40,999 nt of DNA from Bacteroides sp. (lineage in GTDB: Bacteria; Bacteroidota; Bacteroidia; Bacteroidales; Bacteroidaceae): contig JAUNJD010000005.1 of assembly GCA_030523205.1 (NCBI GenBank), positions 1 to 40,999 on the forward strand, read 5' to 3'. This document shows positions 1-8,700 of the stretch, piece after piece. Under the pieces are notes generated by a model, which was not told where the DNA came from, did no database searches, and was given only the letters and a program-made list of their open reading frames with translations. A program made the position numbers and the translations under genes. Each line of letters begins with the position of its first letter. Positions within the stretch are counted from its first letter, which is position 1.

Positions 1-23
1 TAAAAACTTACAAACTTACAACC

Positions 24-665
24 TCACCCACGTATGCACTTCTGCAATACCAGCAAGCTTTCCGGTCCCATATTGAACAGGAGGTCGATGATGCTAAGGT
101 TGGGCAGGAATCCCAGTCTGTCTTGAAACACCTGATAGTAAGGGTAGGCGATGAAGTCGGCATCTTCGGTGCGGAAATCCTTCTTAGGGTGGATGCGCTC
201 GCGGAAGTCGTCTTCGTCGGCTGTGAAGTCCGTGCGGTAGGTGGTGGTGCGCTCCATGTCGGGTTGTATGTCGATGAGCGAGCAGACCAGTTGGCACAGT
301 GCCTCGTTGAAGTCTATCAGAAACTCGTACTTCTTTTCGTAGAAGGGGCGGAAGTCATCCTTGTAATATTCGAAGAAAGGTGTATGGTTGTAAGCCGATT
401 CGATGGCATTCCAGTGCAGGTGCCGCCAATTGCCGTGGTCGGAGATGCGGATGTCGCGCACGAGGCATTTCGGTGTGTCGGGCTTCACGGTGGGGATGGA
501 GAGGGGCAGCTCGCCGTCCGGTGCGGCAATGGTGCATCGGTTGCGGTAGGTCTGCTTCATATAGTGGTCGTGCTGCTCAACGTACACTTTGTCGTATGCC
601 AGCAGCTTGGCGTAGTATTCTACGGGAGCAAGATAGGCGGAAGAAAGAAAAACGGAAGTTGCCAA
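24..665 (-). CDS. WbqC-family protein
   Basis: This 213-residue protein fits the WbqC-like family. Visible family features are an N-terminal LSSAYLAPVEYYAKL segment, the phrase VYVEQHDHYMKQTYRNRC, and a C-terminal FNMGPESLLVL segment. WbqC relatives are associated with modifying amino sugars for surface polysaccharides, but the reaction here is not established. No signal peptide is seen, so it is probably cytoplasmic. It is the last gene of a minus-strand run dapB-lepB-lepB paralogue-wbqC and starts 35 bp after the previous stop. The only sensible start is a TTG at 665; no in-frame ATG lies between it and the upstream in-frame stop at 707. The family call is fairly firm; the start is less so. 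Confidence 0.8.
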   Translation of the reverse strand: MATSVFLSSAYLAPVEYYAKLLAYDKVYVEQHDHYMKQTYRNRCTIAAPDGELPLSIPTVKPDTPKCLVRDIRISDHGNWRHLHWNAIESAYNHTPFFEYYKDDFRPFYEKKYEFLIDFNEALCQLVCSLIDIQPDMERTTTYRTDFTADEDDFRERIHPKKDFRTEDADFIAYPYYQVFQDRLGFLPNLSIIDLLFNMGPESLLVLQKCIRG

Positions 666-700
666 CTTTATTTTGATTTTATGGATTTGAATGATGAACG

Positions 701-1606
701 CTAATCAATCTGCTGCCCAATCCTCCCTTTTCTCTTCGAGAACCATATCCGAGAGGCTTTTCCGATGATATGGTCTTTGGGTACGAAACCAAAGAGGCGC
801 GAATCGGACAGATTGGTAGGGTTGTTGGCCACTACCCAATGGTAGTCCTGCGTGAAGAAACAGTGCTGAACGGGGTTGCCTTCTATGTATAGCGTATCGT
901 TCTTGATGTCCGCTTGCCGCTTCTCGTGCAGCACAAGCGTATTGCGAAGCAACGTGATGTTCCAAGGATATACCCGTATGGGCTTGTCCTTTTGAGGGAT
1001 AATCAGCGGTTTCCATCCTTCGGTGGAGTCTGTCTTATCCAAAGGCTCTATCCGATAGCGGCCATTGATGGCTTGCTCCAACAAGTAGTGCTCGTAGCGG
1101 CTGAAACTGCGCACATTCCTTATGGAATCCTGCCCCAAGAGCTTCTCTACGGGGATAGATAAAACTTTCAGCAAAGAATCCAGCGACTGCTCCTTGCTGC
1201 GCGGATAGGCATAAAGAAACTTCTGGTCGGGGGCCGTCTGCTCCGAAGGCATGACGGAGTAGAGCGAATCAATCCACAGCGTATCGCCCGGCGTGCCGAT
1301 GCAGCGGCTGATGAAAACCTCGCGGCTGCTGATGACCGGTTCCGATAGATTGGCCGGATTGTTGAACACAATGATGTCTTCCTTCTGCACCGGACTGTCG
1401 CCGAGGCGATGATACCCCCACAGCCCCATGAGTGGCAGCCGCAGTCCGTAACTCCACTTGCTGACGAGGATGCGCTCTCCGCGGTAGAGGGAATTCTCCA
1501 TGCCCGACGAAGGTATGAGGTAAGACGTAGCCACACAGCTTCGGAGCAACACTGCAACGAGTGTCACCCCCACAGCGGCCAGTCCTATCCTCTTTATGCT
1601 TATCAT
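701..1606 (-). CDS. Signal peptidase I-like protein lacking catalytic Ser and Lys
   Basis: This 301-residue S26-family protein has one N-terminal membrane segment (about residues 7-25). It aligns by eye with the neighbouring LepB, but the catalytic positions are changed. Box B reads IPSSGM where the active enzyme has IPSSSL, so the nucleophile position is Gly35. Box D reads FISRCIGTPGD where the active enzyme has YVKRCVGLPGD, so the general-base lysine is Ser100. Box E reads ANNPTNLSDSRLFGF instead of GDNRHNSLDSRYWGF. The fold and membrane anchor therefore look retained without the Ser/Lys dyad. Staphylococcus aureus SpsA, beside active SpsB, is a known parallel. A scaffold or chaperone role for secretion is inference. 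It lies 207 bp downstream of lepB and 35 bp upstream of the WbqC-family gene. Confidence 0.85.
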   Translation of the reverse strand: MISIKRIGLAAVGVTLVAVLLRSCVATSYLIPSSGMENSLYRGERILVSKWSYGLRLPLMGLWGYHRLGDSPVQKEDIIVFNNPANLSEPVISSREVFISRCIGTPGDTLWIDSLYSVMPSEQTAPDQKFLYAYPRSKEQSLDSLLKVLSIPVEKLLGQDSIRNVRSFSRYEHYLLEQAINGRYRIEPLDKTDSTEGWKPLIIPQKDKPIRVYPWNITLLRNTLVLHEKRQADIKNDTLYIEGNPVQHCFFTQDYHWVVANNPTNLSDSRLFGFVPKDHIIGKASRIWFSKRKGRIGQQID

Positions 1607-1619
1607 ATTGTTTTTTATT

Positions 1620-1806
1620 AAGGAGTTAAAAGGAGTTATTTCAAGGAGTTAAAAGGAGTTAGAAGCCGATAGATTCCTTTGTGAAAGTATTAAAGGAGGT
1701 AAAGGAGGTATCGGGAGGTAAAGCTCGATAGTTATCAATTTAAAATTCTAAATTTAAAATTATACATGTATTGGCTTTTAACTCCTTCTAACTCCTTTAA
1801 CTCCTA
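1620..1806. repeat. Inverted GGAGTTA-type repeat in lepB spacer
   Basis: The spacer between the two signal peptidase genes holds several copies of aggagttaaaaggagtta on the left (1621-1662), purine-rich aaaggaggt units in the middle (1692-1720), and the complementary arm taactccttctaactcct on the right (about 1779-1802). The arms can pair over roughly 20 bp with one bulge across a loop of about 110 nt. The centre also has an AT-rich run built from aatttaaaatt. The repeats are plain in the sequence; a role in RNA folding or as a mobile intergenic repeat is inference. Confidence 0.7.
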
Positions 1807-1813
1807 AACAGTA

Positions 1814-3307
1814 TTACTTAATATCATCCACCCACTTAAAGATTCTGCTCCAACGGATTTTTCCGTCCAGCCAGCCACGGTCCTTGTCCAGCGACAGCCA
1901 TACGACGATGGGCTTGCCCACTACGTGGTCTTCGGGCACGAATCCCCAGTAGCGTGAATCGAGCGAATTGTGACGGTTGTCACCCATCATCCAGTAGTAA
2001 TCCAGCTTGAAGGTATAAGTGTCCGTTTTCTCACCGTTGATGTAGATGCCGTCTTTCCGGCGTTCCAACTTGTTGCCTTCGTAGGCTTCGATGCAACGTT
2101 CGTAGATGGGCAGGTTGTCTTCGGTCAGCGTGATGGTGGCACCCTTGGCCGGTATCCAGATGGGGCCATAGTTGTCGCGGTCCCACTTGGTGTAGAGGTT
2201 CTGCGGATAGACGTCGCCCGAGTAGTCGGTCGGCTCCATGACGATGCGGCTCACCAGCTTCTTGTTGCCGTTGAGGGTGTCGTACATCTTCTTGGTCAGT
2301 GGCAGGTGATAGACAGGCGTCAGACGACCTTGTGCGTCGCGGCGGTCCAATCCCATCTCCATCAGTCCCATTTCCCAATTGGGGTCGTCGGTCATCAGAA
2401 TTTGGTCATCTACGCTGATACCCAGCTCGCGGAACATATCTTCGGTGATGTACGGGCCTGTGGTCTGCACAAAGTAGTTGAGCTGCATCTCCTCGGGATT
2501 CTTGATGGCTTGTCCGTCGATATAGATTTGCGCTTCCTTGATTTGCAGGGTGTCGCCCGGCAGGCCCACACAGCGCTTCACGTAGTTCTCGCGACGGTCC
2601 ACGGGGCGCACTACCACCTCGCCGTACAGGCGGGGATTGGAACGTATCTTGCTCCGTCCGGCCGTGTAGTACAGGTCATATACGGCACGTTGCTGTCGGC
2701 GGGTCAGGCTGTCCATGTTGACGGGGTTGGAGTAGAGGCTCCGTCCTTCGCGGTAGGCCAAGGCATAGAAATCCTCCATCTGATGGTTGAGTGCCACGGT
2801 GTCGCCCGCCGGGAAGTTGAACACCACGATGTCGTTCAGCTTCACCCGTCCGAATCCCGGCACGCGCTTGTAGTCCCAATGCGGCCACTCCAGATACGAC
2901 TTCGTGTTCAGCACCGGCAACGTGTGTTGCGTCAGTGGCAGCGACAGCGGTGTGTTGGGCACCCGCGGTCCGTAGCTCATCTTGCTGACGTAGAGGAAAT
3001 CGCCCACCAGCAACGACTTCTCCAGCGAAGAAGACGGTATCTGATAGTTCTGGAAAATGTAGATGTTGACGAAATAGACAGCCACCAAGGCAAATACGAT
3101 GGCATCTACCCAGCCCATCACGCTGCGCAGGGCAGGATTCGTGGTCTTCTTCCACCATCCCCAAGGAATCTTCTTGCTGATGTAGAGGTCGAAGATGAAG
3201 GGCACGACAATCAGCCCCCACCAACTGCTCACCCAAAGCAGAAAGGCCAGATATATCAGGGTGACAATGCCAAATTTAATCCATTGGGCACGTGTTGCTT
3301 TTCTCAT
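1814..3307 (-). CDS. lepB: Signal peptidase I
   Basis: This type I signal peptidase would cleave Sec and Tat signal peptides at the periplasmic face of the inner membrane. Two N-terminal hydrophobic segments (about residues 11-42 and 66-86) precede box B, IPSSSLEKSL, where Ser94 aligns with the catalytic serine. Box D is NYVKRCVGLPGD with the general base Lys244. Box E is GDNRHNSLDSRYWGF near the C terminus. At 497 residues it is far longer than E. coli LepB (324), because the Ser-Lys spacing is 150 residues and a further insert precedes box E. It lies 218 bp downstream of dapB in the same direction and upstream of a degenerate paralogue. Confidence 0.95.
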   Translation of the reverse strand: MRKATRAQWIKFGIVTLIYLAFLLWVSSWWGLIVVPFIFDLYISKKIPWGWWKKTTNPALRSVMGWVDAIVFALVAVYFVNIYIFQNYQIPSSSLEKSLLVGDFLYVSKMSYGPRVPNTPLSLPLTQHTLPVLNTKSYLEWPHWDYKRVPGFGRVKLNDIVVFNFPAGDTVALNHQMEDFYALAYREGRSLYSNPVNMDSLTRRQQRAVYDLYYTAGRSKIRSNPRLYGEVVVRPVDRRENYVKRCVGLPGDTLQIKEAQIYIDGQAIKNPEEMQLNYFVQTTGPYITEDMFRELGISVDDQILMTDDPNWEMGLMEMGLDRRDAQGRLTPVYHLPLTKKMYDTLNGNKKLVSRIVMEPTDYSGDVYPQNLYTKWDRDNYGPIWIPAKGATITLTEDNLPIYERCIEAYEGNKLERRKDGIYINGEKTDTYTFKLDYYWMMGDNRHNSLDSRYWGFVPEDHVVGKPIVVWLSLDKDRGWLDGKIRWSRIFKWVDDIK

Positions 3308-3347
3308 ATCTCATATTAAGTTTTTGAGTTTGTAAGTTTTTTAGTTA

Positions 3348-3519
3348 GAACACAGAGACACGGAGTCACAGAGTTTTTTCTTTTTTCTGGAGAGGCGATT
3401 TCCATCGCTGAGAAGACGCAGAGAAGAAATTGGTACGAAGAGTCTCTGTGAACTCTATTGCTACGTGTCGCCACCTCTTTCTTTAATTATAAACTCTGTG
3501 TCTTTGTGTCTCTGTGTTC
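3348..3519. repeat. Inverted CACAGAGACACGGAG-type repeat
   Basis: A 28-bp unit containing cacagagacacggag (3348-3375) is matched, with three mismatches, by the reverse complement of 3492-3519. About 116 bp lie between, with weaker related pieces such as agtctctgtgaactct near 3441. A third, degenerate copy (gcacggagtgacagagg core) lies at 4340-4366 on the other side of dapB. The spacer would fold into a long stem in RNA from either strand. It also carries an aagtttttgagtt unit at 3319-3343. The placement in short intergenic spaces suggests a dispersed genomic repeat; its function is unknown. Confidence 0.75.
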
Positions 3520-3525
3520 AATTTT

Positions 3526-4293
3526 TCATCCTTCATTCAGAAAGGGGAACAAGTCCTTCATCCCCAGATAACCCTCGTGTCCGGCCGTGTATTCGGCAGC
3601 CAGTACAGCTCCCAAGGCAAAGCCCTTGCGGTTCTTGGCATCGTGGATGATGGTGATGCTGTCGGCCTCCGATTCGTAGCGGATGCTGTGCAGACCCGGC
3701 ACTTCGCCTTCGCGGATGGAGCTGACGGGCAATTCATCGGCTGCGCAGTCGGTGGAGCCGCTTACGGTGCCGTCCGGTGCTTGCAGCGTGCCCTTTACCC
3801 AACGTGTCTTGCGGTCGAGGTTCTCAAGGATGCCTTCGGCAAGGGTGATGGCTGTGCCGCTCGGTGCGTCCAGCTTATGGATGTGGTGCGTCTCGCTCAT
3901 ACTTACATCGTAGGTAGGGAATTGGTTCATGATGCGGGCCAAGTAGCGGTTGACAGATGAGAAGATGGCCACGCCCAGACTGAAATTGGACGACCAAAAC
4001 AGTGTTTTCCCACCTTCCGTACATAGCTTTTTGATTTCTTCTCCATGCTTTTCCAGCCAGCCCGTGTTGCCCGACACCAGTTTCACGCCGGCCTTGAAAG
4101 CCTTCATATAATTGTCGTATGCCACCATGGGGTTGGTAAACTCGATGGCCACGTCTGCGCTCTTGAAGGCAGGCGATTCAAAGTCTTCCTGATTGTCGAT
4201 GTCGATGATGCTGACGATTTCGTGTCCGCGGCCGAGGGCAATCTTCTCTATCTCCTTGCCCATTTTTCCGTAACCGATTAATGCAATTTTCAT
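3526..4293 (-). CDS. dapB: 4-hydroxy-tetrahydrodipicolinate reductase
   Basis: DapB reduces 4-hydroxy-tetrahydrodipicolinate with NAD(P)H in the diaminopimelate/lysine pathway, in the cytoplasm. The 255-residue length is usual for the family. The N-terminal Rossmann motif GYGKMG (residues 7-12) binds the nucleotide. The family signature ETHHIHKLDAPSGTA supplies the catalytic histidine pair, the lysine and the substrate-binding GT. The start follows a minus-strand TATCTTTG promoter box at 4424-4417. It is the first gene of the minus-strand run that continues to lepB, which fits a cell-envelope supply role, although the 218-bp repeat-filled gap makes co-transcription uncertain. Confidence 0.96.
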   Translation of the reverse strand: MKIALIGYGKMGKEIEKIALGRGHEIVSIIDIDNQEDFESPAFKSADVAIEFTNPMVAYDNYMKAFKAGVKLVSGNTGWLEKHGEEIKKLCTEGGKTLFWSSNFSLGVAIFSSVNRYLARIMNQFPTYDVSMSETHHIHKLDAPSGTAITLAEGILENLDRKTRWVKGTLQAPDGTVSGSTDCAADELPVSSIREGEVPGLHSIRYESEADSITIIHDAKNRKGFALGAVLAAEYTAGHEGYLGMKDLFPFLNEG

Positions 4294-4301
4294 ATTTCTT
4301 T

Positions 4302-4400
4302 GAGTTTTTGAGTTTTTAAGTTTTTAAGTTGACGGAATAGAACGCTGAGGCACGGAGTGACAGAGGTTTCTCTATTTAACTTCTTAAAAACTCAAAAACT
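4302..4400. repeat. Inverted AAGTTTTTGAGTT repeat upstream of dapB
   Basis: The segment agtttttgagtttttaag (4303-4320) is perfectly reverse-complemented at 4383-4400, giving an 18-bp stem. A degenerate copy of the CACGGAG repeat (4340-4366) lies inside the loop. Related aagttttt units recur at 1-20, 3319-3343 and 40911-40931. The element lies in the presumed 5' leader of dapB, so a leader-RNA structure is possible. No ligand-binding riboswitch class is recognisable. Confidence 0.7.
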
Positions 4401-4416
4401 AGTCACATATAGGACG

Positions 4417-4424
4417 CAAAGATA
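4417..4424 (-). promoter_or_regulatory. dapB promoter, -7 box
   Basis: TATCTTTG on the minus strand (4424 to 4417) matches the Bacteroides TAnnTTTG box. A TTG lies 22 bp upstream (minus strand, 4449-4447). The leader to the dapB ATG would be about 115 nt and would contain the inverted repeat. Confidence 0.6.
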
Positions 4425-4434
4425 AGATTTTTCT

Positions 4435-4442
4435 TACATTTG
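4435..4442 (+). promoter_or_regulatory. DUF2851 gene promoter, -7 box
   Basis: TACATTTG matches the Bacteroides TAnnTTTG box and lies 26 bp before the ATG at 4469. It interlocks with the divergent dapB promoter, whose -7 box ends 10 bp away, so the two promoters must overlap physically. Confidence 0.6.
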
Positions 4443-4468
4443 CGGTCAACATTAACGTCTTGTTAACA

Positions 4469-5752
4469 ATGGAACAACTACTTCAGTACGTATGGAGGCA
4501 CAAAATATTTCCCCTTTATCCTCTTCAGACCACTTCCGGACAATCGGTAGAAGTGATAGACCCCGGTTTGCCCAATTCTCATGCAGGCCCCGACTTTTTC
4601 AATGCCAAGCTGAAGATTGACGGTGTGCTGTGGATAGGAAACGTTGAGATACATGGACAGTCTTCCGACTGGATGCGGCATGGTCACGACCACGACCGTG
4701 TGTACGACAACGTCATCCTGCACGTGGTGGGTGAGGCCGATTGCGATGTCCGCCGCACGAATGGAGAGCTTCTCCCTCAGTTGCTGTTGCCCTGCCCCGA
4801 TGAAGTCAGCAGGCGTTACGCTGAGCTGCGGCAGGCCGAAATCCATCCGCCTTGCTACTCCATTCTATCCTCCCTGCCCAAGCTGATCGTCCATTCGTGG
4901 CTCTCGGCCTTGCAGGTGGAGCGTTTCGAGCAGAAGGCCCGTGTCATTGCCCGGCGGCTGGAACGGTTCAACAACCATTGGGAAGACGTGTTCTTCGTGA
5001 CCTTGGCCCGCAACTTCGGCTTCGGTCTGAACGGCGATGCCTTCGAGGCTTGGGCAGGGCGGCTTCCCTTCCGCGCCGTAGATAAGCACCGTGACAATCT
5101 GTTTCAGGTAGAGGCTTTCTTCTTCGGTCAGGCCGGTCTGCTGGCCGACGATATGCCGGAGGCCGACGATTACTACCACCGGCTTCAGAAGGAGTTCCAC
5201 TATCTGCAACATAAGTTCACATTGCCTGCCCCCGTGAGTGCGGAGCAGTGGCGTTTTCTTCGCCTGCGTCCCGACAATTTCCCCCACGTGCGTCTGGCTC
5301 AGCTGGCCTGTTTGTATCATGCGCAGCAGTCACTCTTCTCGCGCGTCATGCAGGCCGAAACGGTGGAGGCGGTGAAGGAGATACTGTCTGCCTCCACTTC
5401 CGATTACTGGAAAGAACATTTCAATTTCAAGAAGTCCTCTCCCAGCCGCGAGAAACGGGTAGGGCAGAATGCGTTGAATCTCATCATCATCAACACCGTG
5501 ATCCCCTTCCTCTATGCCTATGGCCTGCACAAGGCCGAGGAAGCACTGTGCAACCGTGCCACCCATTTCCTGGAATCCTTGAAGGGCGAGAACAACCACG
5601 TCACCCGCCTATGGGAAGGTGCCGGCCTGCCCGTCTTCACCGCCGCCGATTCGCAAGCCCTCCTCCAGCTCCAGAAAGAGTATTGCGACAAGAAGGACTG
5701 CCTGCGTTGCCGCTTCGGGTATGAGTATCTGAAAGGGAAGAGGGGCGGATGA
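4469..5752 (+). CDS. DUF2851 family protein
   Basis: This is a conserved Bacteroidota protein of unknown function, best matched to DUF2851. Recognisable features are the N-terminal EQLLQYVWRHK, then GLPNSHAGPDFFNAKLKIDG, the phrase WIGNVEIHGQSSDW, and a C-terminal cysteine cluster CDKKDCLRCRFGYEYL. No signal peptide or membrane segment is seen, so it is probably cytoplasmic. The GNVEIH and NAKLKIDG region resembles a nuclease-like core, but I would not assign activity from that. The ATG at 4469 is preferred over an in-frame TTG at 4460 because the family begins close to this methionine; that gives 427 residues. It stands alone, convergent with the GH106 gene 40 bp downstream. Confidence 0.85.
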   Translation: MEQLLQYVWRHKIFPLYPLQTTSGQSVEVIDPGLPNSHAGPDFFNAKLKIDGVLWIGNVEIHGQSSDWMRHGHDHDRVYDNVILHVVGEADCDVRRTNGELLPQLLLPCPDEVSRRYAELRQAEIHPPCYSILSSLPKLIVHSWLSALQVERFEQKARVIARRLERFNNHWEDVFFVTLARNFGFGLNGDAFEAWAGRLPFRAVDKHRDNLFQVEAFFFGQAGLLADDMPEADDYYHRLQKEFHYLQHKFTLPAPVSAEQWRFLRLRPDNFPHVRLAQLACLYHAQQSLFSRVMQAETVEAVKEILSASTSDYWKEHFNFKKSSPSREKRVGQNALNLIIINTVIPFLYAYGLHKAEEALCNRATHFLESLKGENNHVTRLWEGAGLPVFTAADSQALLQLQKEYCDKKDCLRCRFGYEYLKGKRGG

Positions 5753-5792
5753 GATTTCCGCATCCCTCATTTTCCAACCATTCCCAACCGTT

Positions 5793-8700
5793 CTAATATT
5801 CTATGCTGATGTCTCCGGCGATGCCCGCATCTTGCAAAGTGTCTTCTTCGGTGACAAACCATTCGGGATGCTCAATCAATCGGTTCTCCGGTGCTTGTTG
5901 AAGGTCATAAACGGCGCGATTGTTCCAAGAATTGGTGACATACAGTTTAAGTTCGTTTTCCCCTTTTTTGAGGTAAGGCTTTATGTCGAGACGCCAAGGA
6001 GAGGCCCAAATACTTCCGGCTCGTTTCCCGTTTACATAAACCTCGGTAACACAATGATTGGGTGTGAGCACAAGAAAAGCGGTTTCAGAACTTGATTTCC
6101 AGTGGAAGCGCGTCCGATAGGTACTAGTGCCCGAATAGAAACGGATGAAAGGGTATTCTGATTCATTCCAATAACGAAGCTTCGTGCAAGTTATTTCTTT
6201 GTGTGTGCCTGTTGCGGGGCAGGGGAATCCGATGCTCCAGTTTTGGTCAAGAGATTGCTTTCTTGTAAGTGTGGGATAAGCTTCCAAATTCTCCCTTGTA
6301 TGCGAAAATACGATGAAGCAGGACTCCCGTGGGCGGAGGCATAAGGACACGTTGCCATTCTCGGAAGGCAACTCATAACGTTTCCCCGACATGGCATCCC
6401 AGAGTTGCGCATACTTATGTTTCGTCTTGAACGTATAAGGGGCGGCGATGAGGCTGTCTGTATGGTTGTTTATGTAGTATATGTCTGCGTCGGCTGTTTC
6501 GCGGTGGGCAAAATAAAGCTTCGGCCCTGCTATATCCGGAAGAATGTTCGCTTGTTGCAGCGCCTCGGATAACGTCATGTTGGAATATACTTTCCCTTGA
6601 CCATAATGCTTGGCATCCCATAAGGCACGAACCAGTTCATTATATTCTTCTTCTTTCCCTATATCCTTCTTGCAAGGCGACCCCGTAGGTCGGTTCCCAT
6701 ATACAGATGCGCCTTGATGGACCAGTTGAGCTATTTTCTGTAAGGCATCCAAAGAAATCTCTCCGGAGCGGGGAAGTACCATCATGGCATACCGTTGGCC
6801 GGTGGGCAAGACAATGTTTCCACCGTCGGCTTCCATGCGATTGACCAAAGCATCTTCTGTAAAAGCATCAAAATCATATCCCGATGGAATCTTAGGAAGG
6901 CGATGGGTCAGAATCCTTGTCGGAGCATTGTTCCCCAGATAAATGCATAAATCGGTCACGGGGCGCCCCTGCTGCATGACATAGCTGACTCGGGCCTGAT
7001 AGTCCCAGAAATCCCGGCTTTGAGCCCACCACGTATTGTTGCGTGTGTAAGTGGCGTAACACCGTCCTCCAGGGAATCCTGCCGGTGTGGTGCGTGGCTG
7101 ATGCATGGAGGCGCATACCACGAATTCGTTGATGCCGAAGGTGTAGGCTGCATCGGCAATGTTCTTCAAGTCGGCGGGCATCGTGGTCAGGTCGCCATCG
7201 GTGAAGGCCTCGGCCGAAGCAACCGGCTTCCCGTAAAGATGGGCAGCCGAAGAAGATTCTTTGATGTCATAATTGCCGTTGGGTTGCAACAGCCAGAATT
7301 CTCCTTGAGGCTTTTGCACCTTTCCCTTGGCGGCGATGGGGATAGCCACGATGCATTGGGCGTTTCCCGTAGCTTGAGCCGTGAAGGTGATGTGATTGCG
7401 GCGGCAAAGGCTGTCGAAGGTGCCGTAGTAGCGGTCGGCTATCAGTTCGGCTATCGTGAGCCGCATATCATATAGGATATGTTCGGAAGTTCGGATGTCT
7501 TCTACCGCATACCCTGCCACGACAGGTAGGTAAGGGGTTAAATCGTAGCCGCGCAAGCGATGGAAGGCAGCAAGGAAGTCATCCGTCCAGTTTTGCGAGC
7601 CTGCTTCATGACTGTCCATGGCCATGCCTGTAAGGTTGTTGATGCGGTGGAAGTTCAGCGAATCGAGAATCTGACCAAAGTAAGACTGAAACTGCAAGGT
7701 GGCTGCCCGGGCGGACATTTTATCGCATTCCAGTCCCGACATATTGCTGCGCCCGTGCTTCACCCTGCCTCCGGTGGGCACCATGCACAGCCGCAATATT
7801 CGCCAGCTTCCGGCGGGAGCGTTCCAGCGCAGTATGCCGTCTGTGCCCAGACAGTGGGTGATGTCCAGCACTTCCGCTGCCGAAACCATTTCGGAGGCAT
7901 CATAGGCGGGTGATTGCATGGACGGCTCTATGTACTCGGATATGTATCCGGCTTTGTACTCATATTCGTTTACCTTTGCTTCGGCACTGAGGGCGATTTG
8001 TCCGATTCGCAGGGGCTTTCCTTCCGAGGCTTCGCTCCATCCCGCCAGCCTGATGCGATAGAACCGGGCTTTGACAGGCAGGAACGAAAGTGTTTTCTTT
8101 TTGTAACTTTCGTGGGCGCGGTATAGGGGCTTCAAGTCGCAAACTTTGTGATAGACCTCTCCGTCTTCGCTCCATTGCAGCTCGCCTAAAGGAGGCAATA
8201 CTCGGTATCCGGTGCCGACGAAAGTATCTCCCGGCTCGTCCGGGACATTGGTGGCGCTTGTGGTGGCTTTTCCCATCGGCCCCGTCAGGTAGCTGATGTT
8301 CCTCACCACCTTCGCTTTGCCATAATCTATGTTGATGTAGATGGCAGAATCTTCTGGAGCGGGTACGGAGCACAATTCTTGTCCGTAGAAAAGTTTGTCA
8401 AGATTGAGATTGGGTATATTCGAGGAAAGTGTCATCGACTCATTGGGAGTGTCCTTTGCAGGGATGGCCATGACCTTTATGTCCTTGAAGAAATGGAGCT
8501 TGTTTTGTGGAACCGGCAGGCTCAGTTGCAAGAATTCTCCCCCTTTGACGATAGTCTCCAGGCTTTCGATGCGTTTCATGGCATTCTCCGGCTCAATCCA
8601 CGGCCCTCCGGCAACGAATCCGTTGGATACATGGAACTCAAAGCTGAGCCCCAGCCGTTTGGTCTCCCGGGCTGCGTGGTAAACGATGTCCCACCATTCC

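Noticed and set aside
1970..3319. 449-residue open frame antisense to lepB
   Set aside because: It lies fully opposite a gene with intact catalytic motifs and shows no recognisable family; it is a codon-bias shadow.
3348..3519. Invertible promoter (phase-variable inverton)
   Set aside because: The arms are imperfect, no promoter box is clear between them and no recombinase gene is nearby; a dispersed repeat is simpler.
4302..4400. Lysine-type riboswitch upstream of dapB
   Set aside because: The leader consists of low-complexity repeat arms; none of the conserved lysine-riboswitch core is recognisable.
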